A stretch of DNA of 7,574 bases, taken from NCBI GenBank assembly GCA_003449595.1, contig DMHB01000292.1:1-7574 (forward strand), in the 5' to 3' direction. Shown here piece after piece: positions 1-6,541 of the stretch (position 1 is its first letter; each line of letters opens with the position of its first letter). The notes beneath the pieces are model-generated. The model was not told the origin of the DNA. It made no database searches and worked only from the letters and a program-made list of their open reading frames with translations. The translations under genes and the position numbers were made by a program. Source of the DNA: Microscillaceae bacterium (lineage in GTDB: Bacteria > Bacteroidota > Bacteroidia > Cytophagales > Microscillaceae).

Positions 1-1
1 A

Positions 2-361
2 CGACCCTACAGCCTTACGCGGCAGGATGGAATGACCACCGCTTCTTGGGTTGCCATTACTTTTCTGACCAAACCCACCGACACCGAAATCCTGAAAAAA
101 TTTGTGCAATTGGTCAATCCGCAAGGTGCTTGGCGGCCTATCCGCCAGCTGCTCAACCTAAAAGCAGAGCGAGCCTCCCAACTTTGGTTGTTAGGTTTGT
201 GTTGGATTTCAGCCATTGTAGCGGCTTACTCCATTTTATTTTTAATTGGCGAGCTAATTTTTCAGGAATGGGTGCGCGCCGGGGTTTATACTTTTATATT
301 TTCGCTTTCGCTGATAGCCTTGGGTTATTTTTCGAGAGAGGTAAAAATTTTTGAAGACTAA
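2..361 (+). CDS. Sodium:solute symporter (SSF) family protein, C-terminal fragment
   Basis: This is the last 119 codons of a membrane transporter whose start lies left of the window. The frame is open from base 2, and the ATG at 32 is internal. The segment 'TFLTKPTD' followed by 'LKKFVQLVNPQGAW' is the pattern I associate with the cytoplasmic stretch near the end of bacterial sodium:solute symporters, which couple sodium entry to uptake of a small solute. Two hydrophobic stretches follow, approximately 'LWLLGLCWISAIVAAYSILF' and 'AGVYTFIFSLSLIALGYF', and would be the final transmembrane helices. The protein ends with a charged tail (SREVKIFED) and TAA at 359-361. The substrate cannot be told from this tail. 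The next gene begins 12 bases downstream on the same strand, so the two are likely co-transcribed. The family call rests on motif memory, not a search. Confidence 0.75.
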   Translation, partial: RPYSLTRQDGMTTASWVAITFLTKPTDTEILKKFVQLVNPQGAWRPIRQLLNLKAERASQLWLLGLCWISAIVAAYSILFLIGELIFQEWVRAGVYTFIFSLSLIALGYFSREVKIFED

Positions 362-373
362 GCTTTTTACATA

Positions 374-826
374 GTGGATTTGATTTTGCAACATACCGAC
401 GGGCTGAACCCTGCATTTAGAAATTTGGTGAAACAGTTAGATGCTTGGTTGGCAGTTACCGATGGCGACGAACACAGTTTTTATGCCCAATACAACACGC
501 TGGATCAAATCAAGCACGTTGTATTGGCTTATGACGGTGAAACTCCGGTAGGTTGTGGGGCATTCAAGAAATGGGATGACCACACCGCCGAAATCAAAAG
601 AATGTTTGTATTGGACGATTATCGCGGGAAAGGGATTGCTACAAGCGTATTAGCTTCGCTTGAGGCTTGGGCTAAAGCCGAAGGTTTTGAACAAGTAATT
701 TTAGAAACCGGCAGACGCCAAGAAGATGCTGTAGCATTATATCTAAAAAATCAATATATCGTTACTCCTTGCTATGGTCAATATGTCGGCATAGCCAATA
801 GCATTTGCTTTGCAAAAGCATTATAA
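374..826 (+). CDS. GNAT family N-acetyltransferase
   Basis: A 150-residue protein of the usual single-domain GNAT size, which would transfer an acetyl group from acetyl-CoA to an amine; the acceptor is unknown. The acetyl-CoA binding motif A is clear: the strand 'IKRMFVLDDY' (residues 74-83) runs into R84-G-K-G-I-A89, fitting Q/R-x-x-G-x-G/A. The helix 'ATSVLASLEAWAKAEGF' and strand 'QVILETG' follow, and then 'AVALYLKNQY', the usual motif B region. The start is a GTG at 374. No ATG lies between the preceding in-frame stop (359-361) and this point, and the first in-frame ATG (codon 78) is inside motif A. TTG at 380 or 386 are alternatives. No Shine-Dalgarno sequence is visible. It probably shares a transcript with the symporter upstream. 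The stop TAA at 824-826 merges with the A-run of the opposing terminator. Confidence 0.88.
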   Translation: MDLILQHTDGLNPAFRNLVKQLDAWLAVTDGDEHSFYAQYNTLDQIKHVVLAYDGETPVGCGAFKKWDDHTAEIKRMFVLDDYRGKGIATSVLASLEAWAKAEGFEQVILETGRRQEDAVALYLKNQYIVTPCYGQYVGIANSICFAKAL

Positions 827-861
827 AAAAACACAGCCCTCAAACAGAAAGAAGGCTGTGT
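825..861 (-). terminator. Intrinsic terminator of the LytTR regulator gene
   Basis: The perfect 8-bp stem ACACAGCC (831-838) pairs with GGCTGTGT (854-861). After a 1x1 mismatch the stem continues with TC/GA, leaving a loop of nine bases (842-850). Read on the - strand, the hairpin is followed by a run of T (complement of the A-run 825-830), the standard form of a rho-independent terminator. It lies 31 bases past the regulator stop. On the + strand there is no T-run after the stem, so termination of the acetyltransferase transcript by the same hairpin would be weaker. The T-run overlaps the acetyltransferase stop codon. Confidence 0.85.
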
Positions 862-892
862 CATCGGTAAAAAGCAACAAAAGCACCAATTA

Positions 893-1594
893 TTAAAGCA
901 CATTCAAACGGCGATATACTTCGCTTTTATAAAGTCGGCCAATAGGCAATACTTTTTCTTGGACTACAGCCGTCATTTCTTGCATATAATCTATGTGTTC
1001 GGCATTGGCAATGAATGAACGGTGCAGACGAACAAATTGCTTGGATGAAAGCAATTTGCGCTCTATACCTTTCATCGTTGAGTGGATAATGAATTTTTTG
1101 GCGTTGTGGGTGTGCAACATTACATAATCTGCCATAGCTTCTACATACAGAATATCACTATACTTCAGTTTTACTAATTTTCCTTCATTTTTGATGAACA
1201 AGCCATTGCCGTAGTGTTCTACATCCATCCTGATTTTTGAAATCAAGTCAGTAGCCTTATGAACCGCTTTTATAAATCTGGGGTATTCAATGGGCTTCAA
1301 CAAATAATCTAAAACATTCAACTCGAAAGCTTCTACTGCATAATCGGGTTTAGAGGTGGTTAAAATGATGCCAATGTTAGAATTGTTTAGCGTGCGGATA
1401 AACTCTAAGCCTGACATATCAGACATTTGCACATCTAAAAAAATCAAATCGATATTTCTTTCACTTTTTACTGCATCTAAACCATCCAAAGCGTTGCGGC
1501 AATCTTGGCGGAGAATAAGGGGAGGGGTCTTTTCGATAAAATGCTTCAATACTTTTCTTGACATTTCATCATCGTCAACAATAAGGCAATTCAT
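893..1594 (-). CDS. LytTR-family response regulator (REC + LytTR DNA-binding)
   Basis: A 233-residue two-domain transcription regulator, normal length for the LytR/AlgR family. Residues 1-120 form a receiver domain: acidic cluster D7-D8-D9, phosphoacceptor D54 in 'LIFLDVQM', the conserved Thr position at 79-80 ('ILTTSKPDYAVEAF') and conserved Lys100 in 'DYLLKPIEYPRF'. Residues about 131-233 form the LytTR domain, with 'LFIKNEGKLVKLKYSDILYV', 'ADYVMLHT', 'FVRLHRSFIAN' and the ending 'LPIGRLYKSEVYRRLNVL'. It should bind DNA as a dimer after phosphorylation by a sensor kinase, often a membrane protein with a His_kinase domain next door. No kinase gene is adjacent here: the flanking genes are an acetyltransferase and an acyl-CoA dehydrogenase. 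ATG at 1592-1594 is chosen because the receiver beta-1 strand follows immediately. Its target genes are unknown. Confidence 0.93.
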   Translation of the reverse strand: MNCLIVDDDEMSRKVLKHFIEKTPPLILRQDCRNALDGLDAVKSERNIDLIFLDVQMSDMSGLEFIRTLNNSNIGIILTTSKPDYAVEAFELNVLDYLLKPIEYPRFIKAVHKATDLISKIRMDVEHYGNGLFIKNEGKLVKLKYSDILYVEAMADYVMLHTHNAKKFIIHSTMKGIERKLLSSKQFVRLHRSFIANAEHIDYMQEMTAVVQEKVLPIGRLYKSEVYRRLNVL

Positions 1595-1714
1595 AAAGTT
1601 ACTCAGTTTAAATTTTGAAAAATGAATATGGTAATACTAAAGTTTTAAATACTTTCAATGCTATTTGTCTGAAAATATACGTCGTTTATACATTCGTCGA
1701 AAACAACATCACTG

Positions 1715-1745
1715 CAAAGTTATAGGCATATTCTAAATTAACAAG
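1715..1745 (-). promoter_or_regulatory. Candidate Bacteroidota-type promoter of the LytTR regulator
   Basis: On the - strand, TAACTTTG (complement of 1715-1722) matches the -7 consensus TAnnTTTG exactly. It is preceded after 19 bases by CTTG (complement of 1742-1745), which keeps the TTG core of the -33 box. The spacing is in the expected range. Transcription would start near 1708, giving a leader of about 115 bases before the ATG at 1594. This is motif matching only, and such boxes are not rare in AT-rich sequence. Confidence 0.5.
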
Positions 1746-1936
1746 TAAATAGCCTCTTTTTTATGAGACTTTTCCCTGATAAGCAAAAAATGAGTTGTTA
1801 GTGAAGTTAAATTATCAATAAATTTGGAAAATAATCTGATTACATATTTTAACATTGGTAGTTTCAAAAATAAATTTTAACCAATTTATTGTAGCTTAAT
1901 CATCATATTTTAGACACAACTTTATCGTATATACAC

Positions 1937-1968
1937 AAAAAAACTGCCGCATCGGATTGGGCAGTTTT
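1937..1968 (-). terminator. Intrinsic terminator of the acyl-CoA dehydrogenase gene
   Basis: AAAACTGCC (1940-1948) pairs perfectly with GGCAGTTTT (1960-1968) around an 11-base loop. On the - strand the stem runs into seven T residues (complement of the A-run 1937-1943), 32 bases past the dehydrogenase stop. The stem itself ends in A/T pairs, so it could also terminate + strand transcription, but no + strand gene lies upstream. Confidence 0.85.
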
Positions 1969-1999
1969 CAGAAGTATTTTTAAAAAAAAGTCGGAGCAC

Positions 2000-3859
2000 C
2001 TATTCAAACCAGTCCGGGTGCATTTGTACGGTTATCGGATCGACTTGTCGAAGGCGTTGGAGCAAAGCAGCGGTTTTGGACAGTTCATAAGCAAAGAAAT
2101 AGCGCATCGTTTGAACCTTACCCTGCACAAATTGCGCATCAAGTTCGACAGCCGCAGCGGTTTGGGTAGCTCCTTGCGATACGACCGAAGCAGTTGTTTC
2201 CGTTTTTTGTTCAGTCCAAACTTGGGTTGCTTTGGTAGCCTGAAGCAGCCATTGCCAAGCTACGGCAATGATGCCTGATAGTTCGAGGTATAAAGTGGCA
2301 TCGGCCAAGAAGGTTTCTACACCGTGTTGGGATGCCAAGCCCACCAAATGCTGGGTGATGGCCACATATTGTTGCAGCACCTCTTCCAATTGCTGCGCAG
2401 CAGGATTCAACTGGGGGTGTGTTTTTGCTTGTGCGATGGCTTGTTGCATTTCAGCCATCCACAATTGGAAAGCCTTGCCGTTGTGCATCGTAACTTTTCT
2501 ACCTAAAAGGTCTAACCCGTGGATGCCTGTGGTACCTTCGTGGATGGGGTGAATACGGCTTTCGCGAAAAAACTGCTCTACCGGAAAATCTTTGCAATAG
2601 CCTGCACCACCCAAGCATTGCACGGCGGCACTTGTGCTCAAAATTCCCATTTCAGAGGGATAAGATTTGGCTATCGGGGTGAGCAAATCGAGCAATAAAT
2701 GATAATTTTCTTGGGCTTCCCCTTCGCTCACGTGTGCCATATCGGCATACAAACTGGTTTGCAACAGCAACGACAAACAGCCTTCTACAATGGATTTTTG
2801 GAATAAAAGCATTCGCTTTACATCCGCGTGCTGAATGATAGGAATTTGGGGGAGACTTAGGTCTTTGTTATCGATTTTTCGACCTTGTGGGCGTTCTTTG
2901 GAATATTGCAAGGAAGCGTAATAAGCTGCCGAGGCTATGCCAACAGCATTCATTCCGACACCAATGCGGGCCTCGTTCATCATTTGAAACATATAGGTCA
3001 GTCCTTTGTGCGGCTCGCCCACCAAATACCCGTGGCAATCGCCTCGCTCGCCAATTTGTAGGTGAGCAATGGGTGCACCCTTGTAGCCCATTTTATGATA
3101 AACACCGGCAGTTTGCAAGTCATTGGGCACTAATTGGCCTTGCGCATCCAGTCGTTTTTGAGGTACTACAAACAACGAAATACCTTTCACACCGGCGGGT
3201 GCCCCTTTTATTTTGGCCAGCATCAGGTGTACAATGTTATCGGTTCCATCGTGGTCGCCGCAGGAAATATAAATTTTTTGGCCTTTTATCAAATAATGCC
3301 CTTCGGCGGTAGGCTCGGCAGCAGTGGTAATATCCGACAAAGAACTGCCCGCATCAGGCTCGGTCAAAGCCATAGTGCCTTGCCATTCGCCATTCAGAAT
3401 TCGGGGTATGTAGGTGTTTTGCAAATGTTGCGAACCAAAAGAAAGAATAAGGCGGGCTGCTCCTGCGCCTAAAAAAGGAAATACACTGGCCGAATAATTG
3501 GCTGCATTGAAAATAAAATTGGAGGCTGAAATCATCGCCATAGGCATTTGTTGGCCTTCGTGGCTATAGGGAAAGCCAGCCCCAATCCAACCGGCTTCTC
3601 CAAAGGCGCGCATCATTTCGCGTACTTTGGGATGAACCCTGATTTTGCCCTCCACCAACTGTGGTTCGTTGCGATCCATTTCTTTGAGATAAGGATACAA
3701 GTGCTTGTCAGCAATTTGAAAGGCAGATTCTAACAACATTTCAAACCCTTCGTGGTGATGATCTTCAAAATAAGGGTATTGGGTCAGGCTATCGATTTGA
3801 AAAACATCGAAAAGCAGAAAGCGCAGGTTGCGCAAATTGGCATATATAGGTTGAGCCAT
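2000..3859 (-). CDS. Acyl-CoA dehydrogenase, large (~600 aa) type
   Basis: A 619-residue FAD enzyme that would oxidise an acyl-CoA to the trans-2-enoyl-CoA and pass electrons to an electron-transfer flavoprotein, as in beta-oxidation. The FAD/substrate strand motif 'GTMALTEPDAGSSLSD' is at 161-176. 'YSKERPQGRKI' (319-329), 'QCLGGAGYCKDFPVE' (414-428) and 'RESRIHPIHEGTTGIHGLDL' (432-451) are all typical. E441 in 'HEGTTGIHG' is the expected catalytic base in this long-form subfamily. About 165 residues after the core match the extra C-terminal helical extension of DmdC-like members, interrupted by a low-complexity Thr/Ala/Gln/Val stretch at about 548-572. DmdC itself uses methylmercaptopropionyl-CoA, but substrate cannot be assigned here, so no symbol is given. 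The ATG at 3857-3859 fits the N-terminus. Stop is TAG at 2000-2002. It appears to be a single-gene unit with its own terminator. Confidence 0.93.
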   Translation of the reverse strand: MAQPIYANLRNLRFLLFDVFQIDSLTQYPYFEDHHHEGFEMLLESAFQIADKHLYPYLKEMDRNEPQLVEGKIRVHPKVREMMRAFGEAGWIGAGFPYSHEGQQMPMAMISASNFIFNAANYSASVFPFLGAGAARLILSFGSQHLQNTYIPRILNGEWQGTMALTEPDAGSSLSDITTAAEPTAEGHYLIKGQKIYISCGDHDGTDNIVHLMLAKIKGAPAGVKGISLFVVPQKRLDAQGQLVPNDLQTAGVYHKMGYKGAPIAHLQIGERGDCHGYLVGEPHKGLTYMFQMMNEARIGVGMNAVGIASAAYYASLQYSKERPQGRKIDNKDLSLPQIPIIQHADVKRMLLFQKSIVEGCLSLLLQTSLYADMAHVSEGEAQENYHLLLDLLTPIAKSYPSEMGILSTSAAVQCLGGAGYCKDFPVEQFFRESRIHPIHEGTTGIHGLDLLGRKVTMHNGKAFQLWMAEMQQAIAQAKTHPQLNPAAQQLEEVLQQYVAITQHLVGLASQHGVETFLADATLYLELSGIIAVAWQWLLQATKATQVWTEQKTETTASVVSQGATQTAAAVELDAQFVQGKVQTMRYFFAYELSKTAALLQRLRQVDPITVQMHPDWFE

Positions 3860-3875
3860 AGTTTGAATTAAAATA

Positions 3876-3919
3876 GTGATGAGAAAGTTGTTATGTCAAA
3901 TTTAATACTTTCTCATCAC
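3876..3919 (-). terminator. Perfect 13-bp inverted repeat: permease terminator or operator
   Basis: GTGATGAGAAAGT (3876-3888) and ACTTTCTCATCAC (3907-3919) are exact inverse complements with an 18-base spacer. On the - strand the hairpin lies 24 bases after the permease stop and is followed by the moderately T-rich TATTTTAATT, so an intrinsic terminator is the plain reading. The spacer, however, holds a perfect -7 box for the dehydrogenase, so the arms could instead be binding sites around that promoter. The two roles are not exclusive. Confidence 0.55.
3897..3904 (-). promoter_or_regulatory. Candidate -7 box of the acyl-CoA dehydrogenase promoter
   Basis: The - strand sequence TAAATTTG (complement of 3897-3904) matches TAnnTTTG exactly and lies 37 bases before the dehydrogenase ATG. 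Transcription would start near 3890, leaving a leader of about 30 bases. No -33 box is well placed: the nearest TTG cores are 14 and 26 bases upstream instead of about 19. A competing reading uses TTTG at 3897-3900 as the -33 box with TATTTTAA (3868-3875) as an imperfect -7 box 21 bases away. Confidence 0.35.
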
Positions 3920-3943
3920 AATGATATGTGCAATGCAAGGGTT

Positions 3944-4735
3944 TTATTCGTTGCGCAATATCCAAACAGGATTAATACCCGCCACTCTGAATATTTTATA
4001 ACTTACCGTGAGGCAAGCCATCAACAAAGTAAACATCCCCGAGGCGATAAACAACGGCCAATATTTCCACAAAATGATGTGTACAATAAACGATTGAAGC
4101 CAACTATCGATAAAAAAGTAGGAGAGCGGCAGCGCAATGAGATTAGCCACGAGGAGCAATTGTAAGAAGTCTTTCAACAAAAGCGCCATGATGTTGCTCA
4201 TATCTGCCCCCAGCACTTTTCTGATGCCTATTTCTTTGGTGCGTTGTTGGGTGATGAAAGAGACCAAGCCAAACAACCCCAGACAAGCAATGATAAGCGA
4301 AAGATAAGACAGAATACAAATCAAGGTGAAGTTCTTCTCATAATCCACGAAAGTTTTTTCGATTTTTTCATCCAAAAACTTGAACTCAAAAGGCCGCTCG
4401 GGTAAATATTTAGCCCAAACGGCTTCTAAATGTCGAATGGCATCGAGGTGGTTATTGCCATCTATTTTGACTGTAATGGCCATCGAGGCTTCTTTGTCTT
4501 TGTAATGCACTACCAATGGCACTACTTCTTGGTTGATTGATTCAAAAACAATATTTTTCTTCACACCAATGATGGTGAATGGTCGGTTTTCCATCATACA
4601 ACAGCTGACATAAACCGTTTTGCCAATCGCATCCTCGGCGCAAGAAAACCCAAAAATTTCTAGCGTTTTTTCATTCACAACAACACTGTTGGTGTCAAAG
4701 GCTTGTCCTTTTTCAAAATGCCGACCTGCTGCCAA
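3944..4735 (-). CDS. FtsX/MacB-like ABC transporter permease, C-terminal part (after frameshift)
   Basis: This is the second half of the permease that begins at 6435, displaced into another frame. It begins with 'LAAGRHFEKG', the loop that follows 'DFFxTYxIP' in this family. The rest of the second periplasmic domain follows, then the second FtsX domain: hydrophobic helix at about 137-162, 'QQRTKEIGIRKVLGA' at 163-177, helices at about 187-210 and 225-246, and the ending 'NPVWILRNE'. There is no credible start of its own: the frame closes upstream at 4760-4762, TTG at 4733-4735 is the first possible start, and the first ATG is codon 47. Unless restored by frameshifting or repair of an assembly error, this part would not be made. 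Stop is TAA at 3944-3946. Confidence 0.88.
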   Translation of the reverse strand: MAAGRHFEKGQAFDTNSVVVNEKTLEIFGFSCAEDAIGKTVYVSCCMMENRPFTIIGVKKNIVFESINQEVVPLVVHYKDKEASMAITVKIDGNNHLDAIRHLEAVWAKYLPERPFEFKFLDEKIEKTFVDYEKNFTLICILSYLSLIIACLGLFGLVSFITQQRTKEIGIRKVLGADMSNIMALLLKDFLQLLLVANLIALPLSYFFIDSWLQSFIVHIILWKYWPLFIASGMFTLLMACLTVSYKIFRVAGINPVWILRNE

Positions 4736-6435
4736 AGGAATTTGGTAAGTTTCAAAAAATCATCACCCACCGAAAGCGAACGCAATATAAATTCAGACTT
4801 ATCTTTGTTTTTTTCAGTATTTGGCTTGAGCGTATAACTCATATTATCCAACAACCTATCAGAAGGTATTCTGGAGGAATGTGTTACGTTGGTGATTATA
4901 TTTTTGTCTATCAGGTCTGCTTTGAATTTGTCAAAGTTCCTTTTTAGTTCGCTGTAATAGCGCAAGTTGATGAGGTGTTCTTTGTTGTAGCCCAGTGATT
5001 TGTTTCGCATAAAGTTGAGTTGGTAATAAGTAACCAATGTACCCACTACCATAATAGTAGCTATGGCAAATTGACTGATTACCAACACTGTGCGCAGGGT
5101 TTTGCCTTTGGGATTACCCATCCATTTCCCTTTCAATACCTGAATGGGTTGGAAGGAGGAAAGTACCCAAGCCGGATATAAGCCTGACAACAAACTCACG
5201 AAAACAATAAACAACAACAAGCCAAAGAAGTAGTAAATGTTGCTGAACAAGGCGCTAAGGTGTAGCGATTTGTCGGTAAAAGCATTAAACATAGGCAGCA
5301 CCAACTCGGCAAAGCTGAAAGCCAGTATAAATGCCAACAAGGTGATGATAAGTGTTTCGCCCAAAAACTGATAAATAAGGCTGTACCGCTGGGCACCTAC
5401 TACTTTGCGGATACCTACTTCTTTGGCCCGATTCGAGGCGCGCGCCGTCGAAAGGTTGATGAAGTTAATACACGCAGTGATGAGTATAAAAAAGTTAATA
5501 ATCAAGTAAAGGTAAATTGTACTTATCTCGCCATTGGCATTGGCACTGATTTCTGTATCAAGTTTAGAAAAAAGGCGAATGTCTTTCAGTTTTTGAATAT
5601 GGAGCACATAATGGCTTGATTTTACACCCAGTTTTAATTGTTCTTCGTCGGGCACTTGCACAAACTTATTTACAAAATCGGGTAGTTTGGCTTCAATTGT
5701 ATGTGCTTGTGCGTCTTTTTTGAGCGAAAAATAGGTGTAAAACGAATGATCTGACCAAGCTTGCGATAGTTTATATTTGGTATAAAGACCGGCACTTTCA
5801 AGCTCAAAAATGGTCATATTCACAAAAGCCGCCGGGTGGAAGTGTGAATTTTTCGGAAAATCTTTATAAACGGCTTTCACCCGCATATCCAAGGTTTTCA
5901 TAGTACCATCGTAGCTATAACGCCATTGGATGATTTGCCCTACCGGATTACTTTGCCCAAAATATTTTTTGGCCATTGTTTCGCTTAGTACAATGTCCGT
6001 CGAGTCGGTAAAAATGCTTTCTTTATTGCCCGATACCCACTCTACATCAAATATGTTGAAAATACTGCGATCGGAAACATAAATTTCATCTTGAAAACTT
6101 TTGAACTCGCCTACATAAAAAAGCATTCGGTAGTTGCGCATACGGCCTATGTGCTCTACCTCTGGGAATTGGTGCTGAAATATATGCGCAATGGCAGGGG
6201 TGGTATTGGCAAGTTTGAACTTTTCTTTGCGTGTAGGCTCAATGCGTTCGGTGGTTAGCCTATAAATTCGGTCTGCTTTGGTATGAAAAGAGTCATAACT
6301 AAACTCATCTAAGGTATATAAAGCAATGCAAATGCAGCAGGTAAGACCCAAAGCCAACCCAAAAATATTTATCAGAGAATAAATCCTGTTTTTAAGCAGG
6401 TTGCGTAAGGCTACGGTAAAGTAATTTTTGAGCAT
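4675..6435 (-). CDS. FtsX/MacB-like ABC transporter permease, N-terminal part (frameshifted)
   Basis: It begins 'MLKNYFTVALRNLLKNRIYSL', the usual start of Bacteroidota MacB-like permeases, with a first membrane helix at about 18-42. A large periplasmic MacB_PCD-type domain (about 43-300, including 'DEFSYDSFH' and 'DIVLSETMAKKYFG') follows. The first FtsX domain has helices at about 305-328, 354-383 and 401-425, with 'RAKEVGIRKVVGA' at 337-349. 'LRTVLVISQFAIATIMVVG' (447-465) starts the second half. These permeases normally pair with an ABC ATPase to move or release substrates at the inner membrane, but no ATPase gene is in the window. Residues up to about D559-F560 follow the family. After that the frame is wrong and ends at 4675-4677 with the unrelated tail 'LKLTKFLWQQVGILKKDKPL'. 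Adding one base would give one 830-residue protein, normal for the family. Confidence 0.88.
   Translation of the reverse strand: MLKNYFTVALRNLLKNRIYSLINIFGLALGLTCCICIALYTLDEFSYDSFHTKADRIYRLTTERIEPTRKEKFKLANTTPAIAHIFQHQFPEVEHIGRMRNYRMLFYVGEFKSFQDEIYVSDRSIFNIFDVEWVSGNKESIFTDSTDIVLSETMAKKYFGQSNPVGQIIQWRYSYDGTMKTLDMRVKAVYKDFPKNSHFHPAAFVNMTIFELESAGLYTKYKLSQAWSDHSFYTYFSLKKDAQAHTIEAKLPDFVNKFVQVPDEEQLKLGVKSSHYVLHIQKLKDIRLFSKLDTEISANANGEISTIYLYLIINFFILITACINFINLSTARASNRAKEVGIRKVVGAQRYSLIYQFLGETLIITLLAFILAFSFAELVLPMFNAFTDKSLHLSALFSNIYYFFGLLLFIVFVSLLSGLYPAWVLSSFQPIQVLKGKWMGNPKGKTLRTVLVISQFAIATIMVVGTLVTYYQLNFMRNKSLGYNKEHLINLRYYSELKRNFDKFKADLIDKNIITNVTHSSRIPSDRLLDNMSYTLKPNTEKNKDKSEFILRSLSVGDDFLKLTKFLWQQVGILKKDKPLTPTVLL
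4753..4759 (-). other. Frameshift point in the permease (T6 run, slippery heptamer)
   Basis: On the - strand the reading frame passes through GAT TTT TTG AAA. One more T gives GAT TTT TTT GAA ACT TAC CAA ATT CCT, encoding D-F-F-E-T-Y-Q-I-P and joining directly to 'LAAGRHFEKG' in the second frame. 'DFFETYxIPLxAGR' is what the family shows here, so the lesion is a one-base loss in this run. The sequence T TTT TTG also has the X XXY YYZ form in the correct phase for a -1 ribosomal slip, which would likewise rejoin the frames. Confidence 0.8.
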
Positions 6436-6487
6436 AGTAATACCAATTCAAATGATGCGATAGAACAAACTTTACAAAATCAATACC

Positions 6488-6517
6488 TTTATATGCAAGC
6501 CGCTTATAATCAGTCAA
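6488..6517 (-). promoter_or_regulatory. Weak candidate promoter of the permease gene
   Basis: On the - strand TTGACT (complement of 6512-6517) and TATAAA (complement of 6488-6493) are separated by 18 bases, the geometry of a classical sigma-70 promoter. No TAnnTTTG box exists in this gap. Bacteroidota rarely use the classical form, so this is a low-confidence call. If right, the tandem palindromes lie just upstream of the -35 box, where an activator would bind. Confidence 0.22.
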
Positions 6518-6541
6518 TTAAGCTTTCAATTACACAACAAC

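Larger units (their letters stand above)
1595..1999. other. AT-rich intergenic region without a gene
   Basis: These 405 bases separate the regulator start from the dehydrogenase stop. I find no open frame with coding character, only very short ones such as a 12-codon frame on the + strand near 1763. No tRNA or rRNA fold is evident. At the right end is a hairpin terminator. About 120-150 bases before the regulator start is a promoter-like pair of boxes. A weak 6-bp inverted repeat, ATTGGT/ACCAAT (about 1854-1885), has a 20-base-plus loop and I give it no function. The rest is unexplained AT-rich sequence, some of which would be the untranslated leader of the regulator. Confidence 0.7.

Noticed and set aside
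1..20. Possible adapter sequence at the left edge
   Set aside because: The first bases continue an open symporter frame with sensible residues and do not match the reverse complement of the TruSeq adapter.
46..354. 102-codon + strand frame over the symporter tail
   Set aside because: It lies in a different frame from the symporter reading, which carries family motifs and two membrane helices.
1595..1714. LytTR-type direct-repeat binding sites for autoregulation upstream of the regulator
   Set aside because: GTTA-like words occur but no pair with consistent sequence and about one-turn spacing could be found.
2018..3733. Several + strand open frames opposite the acyl-CoA dehydrogenase
   Set aside because: They are antisense shadows of a well-conserved enzyme, with no starts, domains or composition of their own.
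3893..4165. 90-codon + strand frame over the end of the permease
   Set aside because: It is antisense to the conserved second FtsX domain, and its translation is low in hydrophobic or domain-like content.
4741..4743. The AAA run of ACCAAATTCC (- strand) as the frameshift point
   Set aside because: Adding a base here rejoins the frames but leaves D-F-L-K-L-T-K-I-P; adding it in the T6 run at 4754-4759 gives D-F-F-E-T-Y-Q-I-P, which fits the family better.
5196..5396. 66-codon - strand frame inside the permease
   Set aside because: It is an alternate-frame shadow of the first FtsX membrane helices; its hydrophobicity comes from overlapping those helices.
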